Source: an uncultured Lachnospiraceae bacterium (GTDB lineage: Bacteria; Bacillota; Clostridia; Lachnospirales; Lachnospiraceae). Taken from it: a stretch of 7,517 nt of DNA. A program made the translations under genes and the position numbers. This document shows positions 1-5,299 of the stretch, piece by piece; position 1 is the stretch's first letter; every line of letters begins with the position of its first letter. Below the pieces are notes generated by a model that had not been told where the DNA came from, searched no databases, and saw only the letters and a program-made list of their open reading frames with translations. The stretch is taken from assembly GCA_934370915.1 (NCBI GenBank), contig CAKRNI010000119.1, forward strand, positions 1 through 7,517. The letters are read 5' to 3'.

Positions 1-5
1 TTATT

Positions 6-950
6 ATGAATTGCCTTATCATTGACAAAGTATGGGGTGGTATCGCTGAGGAGCTCAGCAAATGCATGAACGTTAAAACAGCTGACAATCTTCCGTCCAG
101 CAAAGAGCAGCTTATCGCTGAGATCGGTGATGTTGATGTCCTGATCATGCGTGTAGACCCGAAGATCGACAAAGAGATCCTTGACGCAGCTAAGAACTTA
201 AAAGTTATCGGTGTTTGCTCCGTTGGTTTAAACCATATCGATATGGAATATGCGAAGTCCAAAGGAATTCAGGTATTCAACGCACCGGGCTTAAACGCAA
301 ACGCAGTAGCAGAGTTAACAATCTCCAAGATGTTAGACATCTCCCGTGGAACCTTTACAGCGAACTATGATGTAAAATATAACCACGAGTGGGATAAGTA
401 CAAATTCGAAGGCCGTGAGTTAAGAGGAAAGACTCTTGGTATCATGGGATTCGGCCGTATCGGTCAGCGTGTAGGCGAGCTTGGCCGTGCATTCAAGATG
501 AACATCGTTGCTTACGATCCGTTCCTTCCGGACGAGGTATTTAAGCAGCAGTGCGCAACAAAGGCTTCTATCGATGAGCTGATCAAGGTTGCTGATTTCA
601 TCTCCATCCATGTACCGCTGACACCGGAGACAAAGGATCTCTTCAATAAGAAATCCATCGCTGAGATGAAAGACGGCGCTGTTGTTCTTAACATGAGCCG
701 TGGCGGTATTGTAAACGAGGCTGATATGTACGAAGCTCTGAAAGAGGGCAGAATCGGCGGTTACGCAGCAGACGTTATGGAGAACGAGCTTGCAGGCAGC
801 GGCTTAACAGGTAATGATACATTCGCAAGCCCGCTGTTCGAGTGCGATAACTTTATCGTATCCCCGCACATCGGCGCTCAGTCTGTAGATGCTTCTAAGG
901 ACATCGGTGTTCATATCGTTGCTAAAGTTAAAGAGGCTCTTGGTTTATAA
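6..950 (+). CDS. D-isomer-specific 2-hydroxyacid dehydrogenase (NAD-dependent)
   Basis: This cytoplasmic oxidoreductase should interconvert a 2-keto acid and a D-2-hydroxy acid using NAD(H). It has 314 residues, about the length of the short phosphoglycerate/hydroxypyruvate dehydrogenase-like proteins, and lacks the C-terminal ACT-type domain of long SerA enzymes. Visible features are the substrate-domain motif VGLNHID (about 73-79), the Rossmann glycine motif GFGRIG (148-153), the ribose-binding acid D171 after a beta strand, the catalytic Arg in SRGG (R232), the Glu at E261, and the catalytic His in PHIG (H288). The family's usual 'EP' at the Glu position is 'EL' here. The substrate cannot be told from sequence; phosphoglycerate, hydroxypyruvate and 2-hydroxyisocaproate-type substrates are all possible. 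The ATG at base 6 leaves no upstream sequence to show a ribosome binding site, so the start is plausible but unproven. The M20 amidohydrolase gene follows 82 bp downstream, after a hairpin. Confidence 0.9.
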   Translation: MNCLIIDKVWGGIAEELSKCMNVKTADNLPSSKEQLIAEIGDVDVLIMRVDPKIDKEILDAAKNLKVIGVCSVGLNHIDMEYAKSKGIQVFNAPGLNANAVAELTISKMLDISRGTFTANYDVKYNHEWDKYKFEGRELRGKTLGIMGFGRIGQRVGELGRAFKMNIVAYDPFLPDEVFKQQCATKASIDELIKVADFISIHVPLTPETKDLFNKKSIAEMKDGAVVLNMSRGGIVNEADMYEALKEGRIGGYAADVMENELAGSGLTGNDTFASPLFECDNFIVSPHIGAQSVDASKDIGVHIVAKVKEALGL

Positions 951-964
951 TTCAGAGAACTCAG

Positions 965-999
965 AAGAACCCGGAGACGGACTGTCGCCGGGTTCTTTT
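965..999 (+). terminator. Rho-independent terminator or intercistronic hairpin
   Basis: AAGAACCCGG (965-974) pairs perfectly with CCGGGTTCTT (988-997), closing a 13-nt loop that may add a GAC/GTC pair. A short T run (996-999) follows. It lies 15 bp after the dehydrogenase stop. Only about 18 nt separate the T run from the ribosome binding site of the next gene, so it may be a partial terminator or a processing/stability hairpin within one transcript. Confidence 0.8.
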
Positions 1000-1032
1000 C
1001 ATTAAGACTTCAAAAATAAGGAGGACATAAAA

Positions 1033-2214
1033 ATGGGCACAATTACGGAGTCAGCAAAGGCTTTCATGCCGAAATTATCTGAAATCAGAAGAGATTTTCA
1101 CATGCACCCGGAGGTTTCCCAGCATGAGGAAAGAACCGGAAAGAAGGTAGCAGAGTATCTGAAGGAGATGGGATGCGACGAAGTATATGAAAATGTCGGC
1201 GGATACGGTGTAGTCGGAGTTATCAAGGGAAAGAAACCGGGTAAAGTCGTTGCTCTCCGTGCGGATATGGACGCATTACAGATCCAGGAGATGAATGAGG
1301 TTCCTTACAAGTCCCAGAATGACGGTGTTATGCATGCCTGCGGACATGACAACCACATGACAGGTCTTCTCGGTGCTGCAATGCTTCTCTGCGAGAGAAG
1401 AGAAGAGATTGCAGGAACTGTAAAGCTGATCTTCCAGCCTGCAGAGGAGATGTCTCCGGTTGGCGGATCCAGAGGAATGCTCCATTCCGGATATATGGAT
1501 GACGTGGAAGCTGTATTCGGTCTTCATGTATGGCCGGATCTTCCGCACGGAAAGATCGGTGTGAAGGCAGGTCCGTTAATGGCTGCAACAGACCACTTTA
1601 CGATCAATATCCATGGTAAGACTGCCCATGGCGCAAAACCGAATCAGGGTATTGACGCTGTTGTTCTCGGTTCCCAGTTCGTTATGGCCGCACAGACCAT
1701 CGTCAGCAGAAAAGTTGATCCGCTCGACAATGCTGTTGTGACATTCGGTATTTTTAACGCAGGAACAAGATACAATATTATCGCAGGTGACTGTACACTG
1801 GATGGAACTGTTCGCACATTAAATGAGGATACCCGTGCGATGATCGAGGATTCTATGAGAAAGACTCTCGATGGTCTCTGCTTACAGTCCGGCGCAACTG
1901 CAGATATCAACTATGGTCATGGTTATCCGGCGCTTGTAAACCATGAGGAGGACGCTGAGCTGATTCGCGATACAGCAATCAAGCTCTTCGGCAAGGATGA
2001 TGTTGTGGATGTAAAACTCCCGGCAATGCCGGCAGAGGACTTCTCCTTCTACCTGAAAGAGAAGAAAGGTGCATTCGTATGGCTTGGTACCGCTAAACCG
2101 GATCAGGACCCGGTATGGCCGTTACATAACAGCCGTTTTGATGTGGACGAGGATATCCTCTGGAGAGGTTCCTCCCTGTTAGCACAGACTGCGATCGATT
2201 ATTTAAATAAATAA
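1033..2214 (+). CDS. M20-family metal-dependent amidohydrolase (N-acyl amino acid / hippurate hydrolase type)
   Basis: The enzyme should hydrolyse the amide bond of N-acyl amino acids (aminoacylase or hippuricase-like) in the cytoplasm with a two-metal centre. At 393 residues it is full length for the M20 amidohydrolase (AmhX/HipO-like) group. Motifs in order: RRDFHMHPE (19-27), RADMDAL (76-82), the metal site HACGHD (C103, H105), QPAEE with E138 and the metal-ligand E139, GLHVWP (H165), the dimerisation-domain KTAHGAKP (196-203), MPAEDFSFYL (332-341), and the late metal ligand His in PLHNSRF (H365). All expected ligands are present, so it looks active. The common HACGHDGHT motif reads HACGHDNHM here. 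The start is well supported: AAGGAGG at 1018-1024 with an 8-nt spacer. No clear promoter fits between the upstream hairpin and this gene, so read-through from the dehydrogenase is likely. The natural substrate (acyl group and amino acid) is not identifiable. Confidence 0.93.
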   Translation: MGTITESAKAFMPKLSEIRRDFHMHPEVSQHEERTGKKVAEYLKEMGCDEVYENVGGYGVVGVIKGKKPGKVVALRADMDALQIQEMNEVPYKSQNDGVMHACGHDNHMTGLLGAAMLLCERREEIAGTVKLIFQPAEEMSPVGGSRGMLHSGYMDDVEAVFGLHVWPDLPHGKIGVKAGPLMAATDHFTINIHGKTAHGAKPNQGIDAVVLGSQFVMAAQTIVSRKVDPLDNAVVTFGIFNAGTRYNIIAGDCTLDGTVRTLNEDTRAMIEDSMRKTLDGLCLQSGATADINYGHGYPALVNHEEDAELIRDTAIKLFGKDDVVDVKLPAMPAEDFSFYLKEKKGAFVWLGTAKPDQDPVWPLHNSRFDVDEDILWRGSSLLAQTAIDYLNK

Positions 2215-2224
2215 CAAGTAATTT

Positions 2225-2268
2225 CAGGGCGGCGGTTGGAGTGAAACTCCGGCCGGCTGCCCTGTTTT
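2225..2268 (+). terminator. Rho-independent terminator of the amidohydrolase gene
   Basis: CAGGGCGGC (2225-2233) pairs with GCTGCCCTG (2256-2264), with one G-T wobble. An inner stem GGAGT/ACTCC (2238-2242 with 2246-2250) lies within it, and TTTT (2265-2268) follows. It begins 10 bp after the amidohydrolase stop codon. Confidence 0.85.
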
Positions 2269-2285
2269 GTCTATGCGGTCAGCAG

Positions 2286-2314
2286 TTGAAAATGTATGGT
2301 GAAACCACGATAAC
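2286..2314 (+). promoter_or_regulatory. Candidate sigma-A promoter for the zinc-ribbon protein gene
   Basis: TTGAAA (2286-2291, 5 of 6 to the -35 consensus) is followed after exactly 17 bp by GATAAC (2309-2314, 4 of 6 to the -10). It lies just after the amidohydrolase terminator and predicts a leader of about 40 nt before the ATG at 2360. The -10 is only fair, so this is a prediction. Confidence 0.45.
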
Positions 2315-2359
2315 GAAAGGGGTTCGTTTGGAGGATTCCTTACAGCAGGAGGGAACAGT

Positions 2360-3103
2360 ATGACAGCAGGAAACGCGATCCTCATAGTCGCGATCATGAC
2401 AGGTCTTGGGCTTATCGGGGCAATCCTTTTTGTGTTATTTAAGGTCCGGCAGATTTCACAGGAATTCTTTGGTACTCCGAATCTGGTGGAGGGATTGAAA
2501 CGTCAGGAAGCGCTGGAGGACGATACACCGAAGTCGGTGTCCGGAATGACGAGGGTGGAACTTCCGCGGATTGAGAAGGATTTCCCGGAATTTCACTGGC
2601 CGGAGTGGAAACAGAGGTGTGAGAATCAGTTAAAGGGCTTTCTGGAGGCGCTGGAACACCGGGATCTCTCCTACCTCGGAAAGGTGTCTGTGTCCTTAAA
2701 GGATCAGGTGCGGCTGAAGATCGAGGAGATGGAGGAGAAGGAGATCCGGGAAGAATTTGACGCGATCCATGTCCATCAGACGGAGATCTCCAGATACGAC
2801 AAAGATCCAGGAAAATGCCGGATCAGGATCCAGTCCTCGGTGGAGTATCTTCATACGTTAAAGACCCCGGATAAAAAGAAAAATGTGGATAGGGAGAAGG
2901 AACAGCACCGTTTCAACCTGGAGCTGGTCTATATTCAGGATATCACAAAGATCCGGGATGGAGAGACCGCTGTTGGCGTCACTTGTCCGAATTGCGGCGC
3001 TCCGGTTGCTGATCTGGGAGAACGCGTCTGCCCATACTGCGGCGGCGCTGTGGAGCCGGTGAATGTGAGAGTGTGGGAGCTGCACCGAATTGAGGAAGTG
3101 TAA
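2360..3103 (+). CDS. Membrane-anchored Tim44-like protein with C-terminal zinc ribbon
   Basis: The protein has 247 residues. One hydrophobic helix (about 6-28, rich in I, L, G and A, then KVRQ) predicts an N-terminal anchor with the bulk in the cytoplasm. After a low-complexity linker (about 40-70), residues about 75-200 form a charged alpha/beta region (WPEWKQRCENQLKGFLEAL, then IEEMEEKEIREEF, then the strand-like RIRIQSSVEYL). This resembles bacterial Tim44-like domains, which are related to the NTF2-like fold. A C-terminal zinc ribbon has paired cysteines CPNC (C209, C212) and CPYC (C224, C227). The Tim44-like assignment comes from overall pattern recall and is moderate; the ribbon and anchor are directly visible. 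In mitochondria Tim44 ties the import motor to the translocase, but the bacterial role is not known and no function is claimed. The start is supported by AGGAGG (2347-2352) at a 7-nt spacer. It stands alone between two terminators. Arg and Gly codons (CGG, GGA) differ from those of the two upstream genes. Confidence 0.85.
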   Translation: MTAGNAILIVAIMTGLGLIGAILFVLFKVRQISQEFFGTPNLVEGLKRQEALEDDTPKSVSGMTRVELPRIEKDFPEFHWPEWKQRCENQLKGFLEALEHRDLSYLGKVSVSLKDQVRLKIEEMEEKEIREEFDAIHVHQTEISRYDKDPGKCRIRIQSSVEYLHTLKTPDKKKNVDREKEQHRFNLELVYIQDITKIRDGETAVGVTCPNCGAPVADLGERVCPYCGGAVEPVNVRVWELHRIEEV

Positions 3104-3117
3104 AGAAAAGCTTAGAA

Positions 3118-3171
3118 AAGACTCTGGAGTTCTGATGTATATGATCAGAATTCCAGAGTCTTAGTTTTTTT
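3118..3171 (+). terminator. Strong Rho-independent terminator after the zinc-ribbon gene
   Basis: A 19-bp stem pairs 3118-3136 with 3144-3162, with a single G-T wobble and the 7-nt loop GTATATG. Seven T residues (3165-3171) follow. The opposite strand has a weaker T-rich tract, so limited bidirectional use is possible, but the T7 places the main direction on the plus strand. Confidence 0.92.
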
Positions 3172-3206
3172 GAAGGAGTAAGGCAGAAATATAGAATGTT
3201 GGAATG

Positions 3207-3244
3207 AAAAAAAGACCCAGGAAAATGAATTCCTGAGTCTTTTT
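3207..3244 (-). terminator. Rho-independent terminator of the amino acid permease gene
   Basis: The arms 3209-3223 and 3230-3244 enclose a 6-nt loop. The single imperfect pair is C-A on the plus strand but a U-G wobble in minus-strand RNA. The A run at 3207-3213 becomes a U7 tract in minus-strand RNA. The hairpin begins 14 bp beyond the permease stop. Both points assign it to the minus strand, though the T run at 3240-3244 could also help block plus-strand read-through. Confidence 0.88.
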
Positions 3245-3258
3245 ATTGCTGAAATAAA

Positions 3259-4692
3259 TTATTTCGCCTTTGCAACTTCCCGCTTTTTGAGTTCCGGTAA
3301 GATCAGACCGAGGGCTGTGAGCACGATCGGTGTGATTATGTTTAATGCTGTGGAAGCGATATCGCCTTCCACGTACATTCCGAGGAGACAGCATGCAGCT
3401 GTTACGAAGAAGCACCAGCCACCGGCAACAAGAGCAACGGTCTGGTTCTTTGTGAATCTGTATTCCGGGTTGAACTTATTGAGGGATTTTCTGAGAGCAA
3501 TATATGCTGCGAATACCCATAAGTAACGAAGCGGCATGGTTACGGAGTTCAGTTTGTTTAACTGAGTCAGTACGGCTGCTGCGCCCGGTACGAAGGACTG
3601 GATCAGGATGATACTTCCAGATAAGCAGATAACCATCTTGATACCGTTGATGTATGCGCCGTGCTCGTTTTTCTTTAAGAGACCGGACGGGACGAACTGT
3701 CTTGCATCCTCGTTGTCAAGAAGCATACGGAGCGGAGCATCGATACTTAATACAAGTGTGGAGAACTGACCAATGGCGTTGCATGCTGCGTAGATAACGA
3801 GCAGGAGATTGCCGACATGGTAGTACTCACCGAGCTTCTGGAAGGACCAGTAAGCGCCGTTGGAAACGTAGGACTTAAAGCTGTCCTGGCTCTCGTTGAT
3901 GACAGCCGGATCAAACATCATACCCATTGCGATACTTCCAAGGATCGCGCAGACCATAACCATAACGGCTAACATGATCATACCCTTCGGGAAGCCCTTG
4001 GACGGATCTTTTACCTTATTTACATAAGGGGAGATCTTCTCACATCCGCCTACAGCGAATACAAGGATGGAGAGGGATGTGAAGTAGTTCACGTTGAACT
4101 GCGGAATCAGACCCTTTACTGAGTAGTCAGCGGAAACGAAACCGCCGTTCGGGTTGATAACCGGTGCTGCGAACATCATTAAGATGAACAGGATCGACAT
4201 TACGAACATACTGGTACCGGCGATGGTAGCTAATTTCTTTAACGGGTTTAAGCCGCGGCTTGCAACCCAGCAGAAGAACAGGAACACAGCGAGTGTTGCC
4301 ATCTGTACCGCAATCGTCGGGAATGTGTCGTAAGTGGAGCCGTTCTGGAATACCATCCAGCTTAATGCTTTTAATCCGCCGCTGCCTTTACTTGCAATGT
4401 AAGTGACATGGCAAGCCCAGTAAGTCCAGCCTGCGTAATAAGCACATTTCGGGCTGATTGTTTCGTGGATCCAGGAGCTGACGCCGCCGCCGGACTGCTT
4501 GAAGGCGGAGCCGAGCTCACCTACCATCAGGGCATAAGGCACGAAATAGAGAGCAAACATCAGAATCCAGCTGAAGATTACCTGTACTCCGTTGAAGTAA
4601 ACGAAGCCATTCAGCACGTTTCCGAATCCCCAAACCGTGGAGAATGCCATGAAGGCCAGGGTGTACCAGTCAATTTTCTTGGTGTTTTCCAT
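3259..4692 (-). CDS. APC-superfamily amino acid permease (YjeM / glutamate-GABA antiporter-like)
   Basis: This 477-residue polytopic inner-membrane transporter should move an amino acid by antiport or cation symport. About 12 hydrophobic segments are visible, for example near 12-32, 37-58, 84-104, 126-145, 155-178, 203-217, 236-260, 293-316, 350-372, 384-400, 418-438 and 446-464. APC landmarks include the TM1 break WGFGN (21-25), GELGSAF then SGGGVSSWI (58-74) of the TM2-3 region, GGCEKISPYVNKVKDPSKGFPKG (about 215-237), which matches the conserved post-TM6 segment, and LNKLNSVTMPLRYLW (378-392). This last part and the overall layout recall E. coli YjeM and the glutamate/GABA antiporter branch, but the substrate is uncertain. 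The start is supported by AAAGGAAGG (minus sense, at 4699-4707) with a 6-nt spacer. It is transcribed alone, with its own promoter (4747-4775) and terminator, diverging from the CmpB-type gene and converging on the zinc-ribbon gene. Confidence 0.9.
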   Translation of the reverse strand: MENTKKIDWYTLAFMAFSTVWGFGNVLNGFVYFNGVQVIFSWILMFALYFVPYALMVGELGSAFKQSGGGVSSWIHETISPKCAYYAGWTYWACHVTYIASKGSGGLKALSWMVFQNGSTYDTFPTIAVQMATLAVFLFFCWVASRGLNPLKKLATIAGTSMFVMSILFILMMFAAPVINPNGGFVSADYSVKGLIPQFNVNYFTSLSILVFAVGGCEKISPYVNKVKDPSKGFPKGMIMLAVMVMVCAILGSIAMGMMFDPAVINESQDSFKSYVSNGAYWSFQKLGEYYHVGNLLLVIYAACNAIGQFSTLVLSIDAPLRMLLDNEDARQFVPSGLLKKNEHGAYINGIKMVICLSGSIILIQSFVPGAAAVLTQLNKLNSVTMPLRYLWVFAAYIALRKSLNKFNPEYRFTKNQTVALVAGGWCFFVTAACCLLGMYVEGDIASTALNIITPIVLTALGLILPELKKREVAKAK

Positions 4693-4723
4693 AAGAGACC
4701 TTCCTTTGATATAAAAAATATTT

Positions 4724-4740
4724 GTCCGCGTGACACGAAC
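4724..4740. promoter_or_regulatory. Imperfect 17-bp dyad at the permease transcription start, possible operator
   Basis: GTCCGCGTGACACGAAC is an odd-centred inverted repeat around 4732 with 6 of 8 arm positions matching. It begins at the predicted +1 of the permease promoter, a usual place for a repressor site. A direct TTGTCC pair (4722-4727 and 4741-4746) flanks it. The binding protein is unknown; it does not match a cre site or another operator I recognise. Confidence 0.35.
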
Positions 4741-4746
4741 TTGTCC

Positions 4747-4775
4747 AGTATAACATATAGTTGTGAAAAAATGAA
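4747..4775 (-). promoter_or_regulatory. Extended -10 promoter for the permease gene
   Basis: Read on the minus strand, TGTTATACT contains the -10 TATACT (4747-4752, 5 of 6) with the TG extension at 4754-4755. A weak -35 TTCATT (4770-4775, 3 of 6) lies 17 bp upstream. The predicted start near 4740 gives a leader of about 48 nt. Confidence 0.6.
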
Positions 4776-5121
4776 CAATTTATTATAAGAAAAAAACTGG
4801 AAATTAATTAAGAAAATTTGGTAAAAATCATAAAAATACAGGGAAAATGATCGGATTGGAAAAAATTCTAAAGGAAAATAAGGAACGGGGAGGAAAATGA
4901 AAGGATCGAGGGAGCGGGACTGCGGCGTAGGAGCATGAATGAAAAACAAATGTCTTTACAACACGGATAAACATGGCGAAAGTAACGGAAAAAGCGGAGA
5001 ATCTTATGTATATTTATTCAAAATATTGAATGCAGGGGGGCGGTGGAAGATGCCCTTATTTAAAAAGGAAAATATTGAAAAAACGAAATAAAAGAAACAT
5101 ATTCTATATGAAAGAGAAATG
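4776..5121. other. AT-rich, purine-skewed intergenic region without a recognisable gene
   Basis: This stretch separates the divergent permease and CmpB-type genes. The plus strand is strongly purine-rich, especially 4845-4920, and poor in C. No long ORF with family resemblance was found on either strand. The plus strand holds a chain of tiny ORFs (4897-4938, 4935-4970, 4973-5029, 5030-5158), the first with a good GGGGAGG-type ribosome binding site. None resembles a known protein and chance is a real possibility. A poor alternative promoter is TTGAAA (5075-5080) with CATATT (5098-5103). No riboswitch or known small RNA was recognised. Confidence 0.5.
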
Positions 5122-5130
5122 TGGTAGAAT
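5122..5130 (+). promoter_or_regulatory. Candidate extended -10 promoter for the CmpB-type gene
   Basis: TGGTAGAAT carries a TGn extension directly before TAGAAT (5125-5130, 5 of 6 to the -10). No good -35 lies 17 bp upstream (TTCTAT, 5102-5107), as is tolerated with extended -10 promoters. Transcription from near 5137 would give a long leader of about 160 nt with a small hairpin (CTGCTT 5146-5151 with AAGCAG 5159-5164). Confidence 0.4.
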
Positions 5131-5200
5131 ATCTGGATACATGTTCTGCTTTTTATAGAAGCAGGATGGAAAATTAAAGAATTTGATCTGATAAAGGGGA

Positions 5201-5290
5201 ATGAAAAAGCGGAGGACAGTATTCCGGGGAACAGATGCATAAATGAGGCGGGGCTTCCGGGAATACAAAAGAAAAATCAGGAGAGGATAG
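5201..5290 (+). other. Two tiny abutting leader ORFs upstream of the CmpB-type gene
   Basis: ATG at 5201, preceded by AAAGGGGA, encodes MKKRRTVFRGTDA and stops at 5242. The very next base begins a second ORF, MRRGFREYKRKIRRG, which stops at 5290, 9 bp before the start of the membrane protein gene. Both peptides are short and Arg/Lys-rich. They could be leader peptides that couple or tune translation of the downstream gene, or chance reading frames in purine-rich DNA. Nothing in the sequence decides between these. Confidence 0.2.
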
Positions 5291-5299
5291 GTACAAAAT

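Noticed and set aside
946..951. Perfect TATAAT overlapping the dehydrogenase stop codon
   Set aside because: There is no -35 at an acceptable distance and no TG extension. It arises naturally from the codons TTA-TAA followed by T.
3118..3244. The two hairpins as ends of a mobile element
   Set aside because: Each has a U tract in the direction of its own neighbouring gene, and the 36 bp between them cannot hold an element. They are back-to-back terminators of convergent genes.
4408..4788. Plus-strand 126-codon reading frame over the permease 5' end
   Set aside because: It is antisense to a well-supported permease and its promoter, has no ribosome binding site, and is not protein-like in composition.
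5004..5240. Minus-strand 78-codon reading frame in the intergenic region
   Set aside because: Its Phe/Ser/Ile-rich product is what purine-rich opposite-strand DNA yields by chance, and no supported ribosome binding site was seen.
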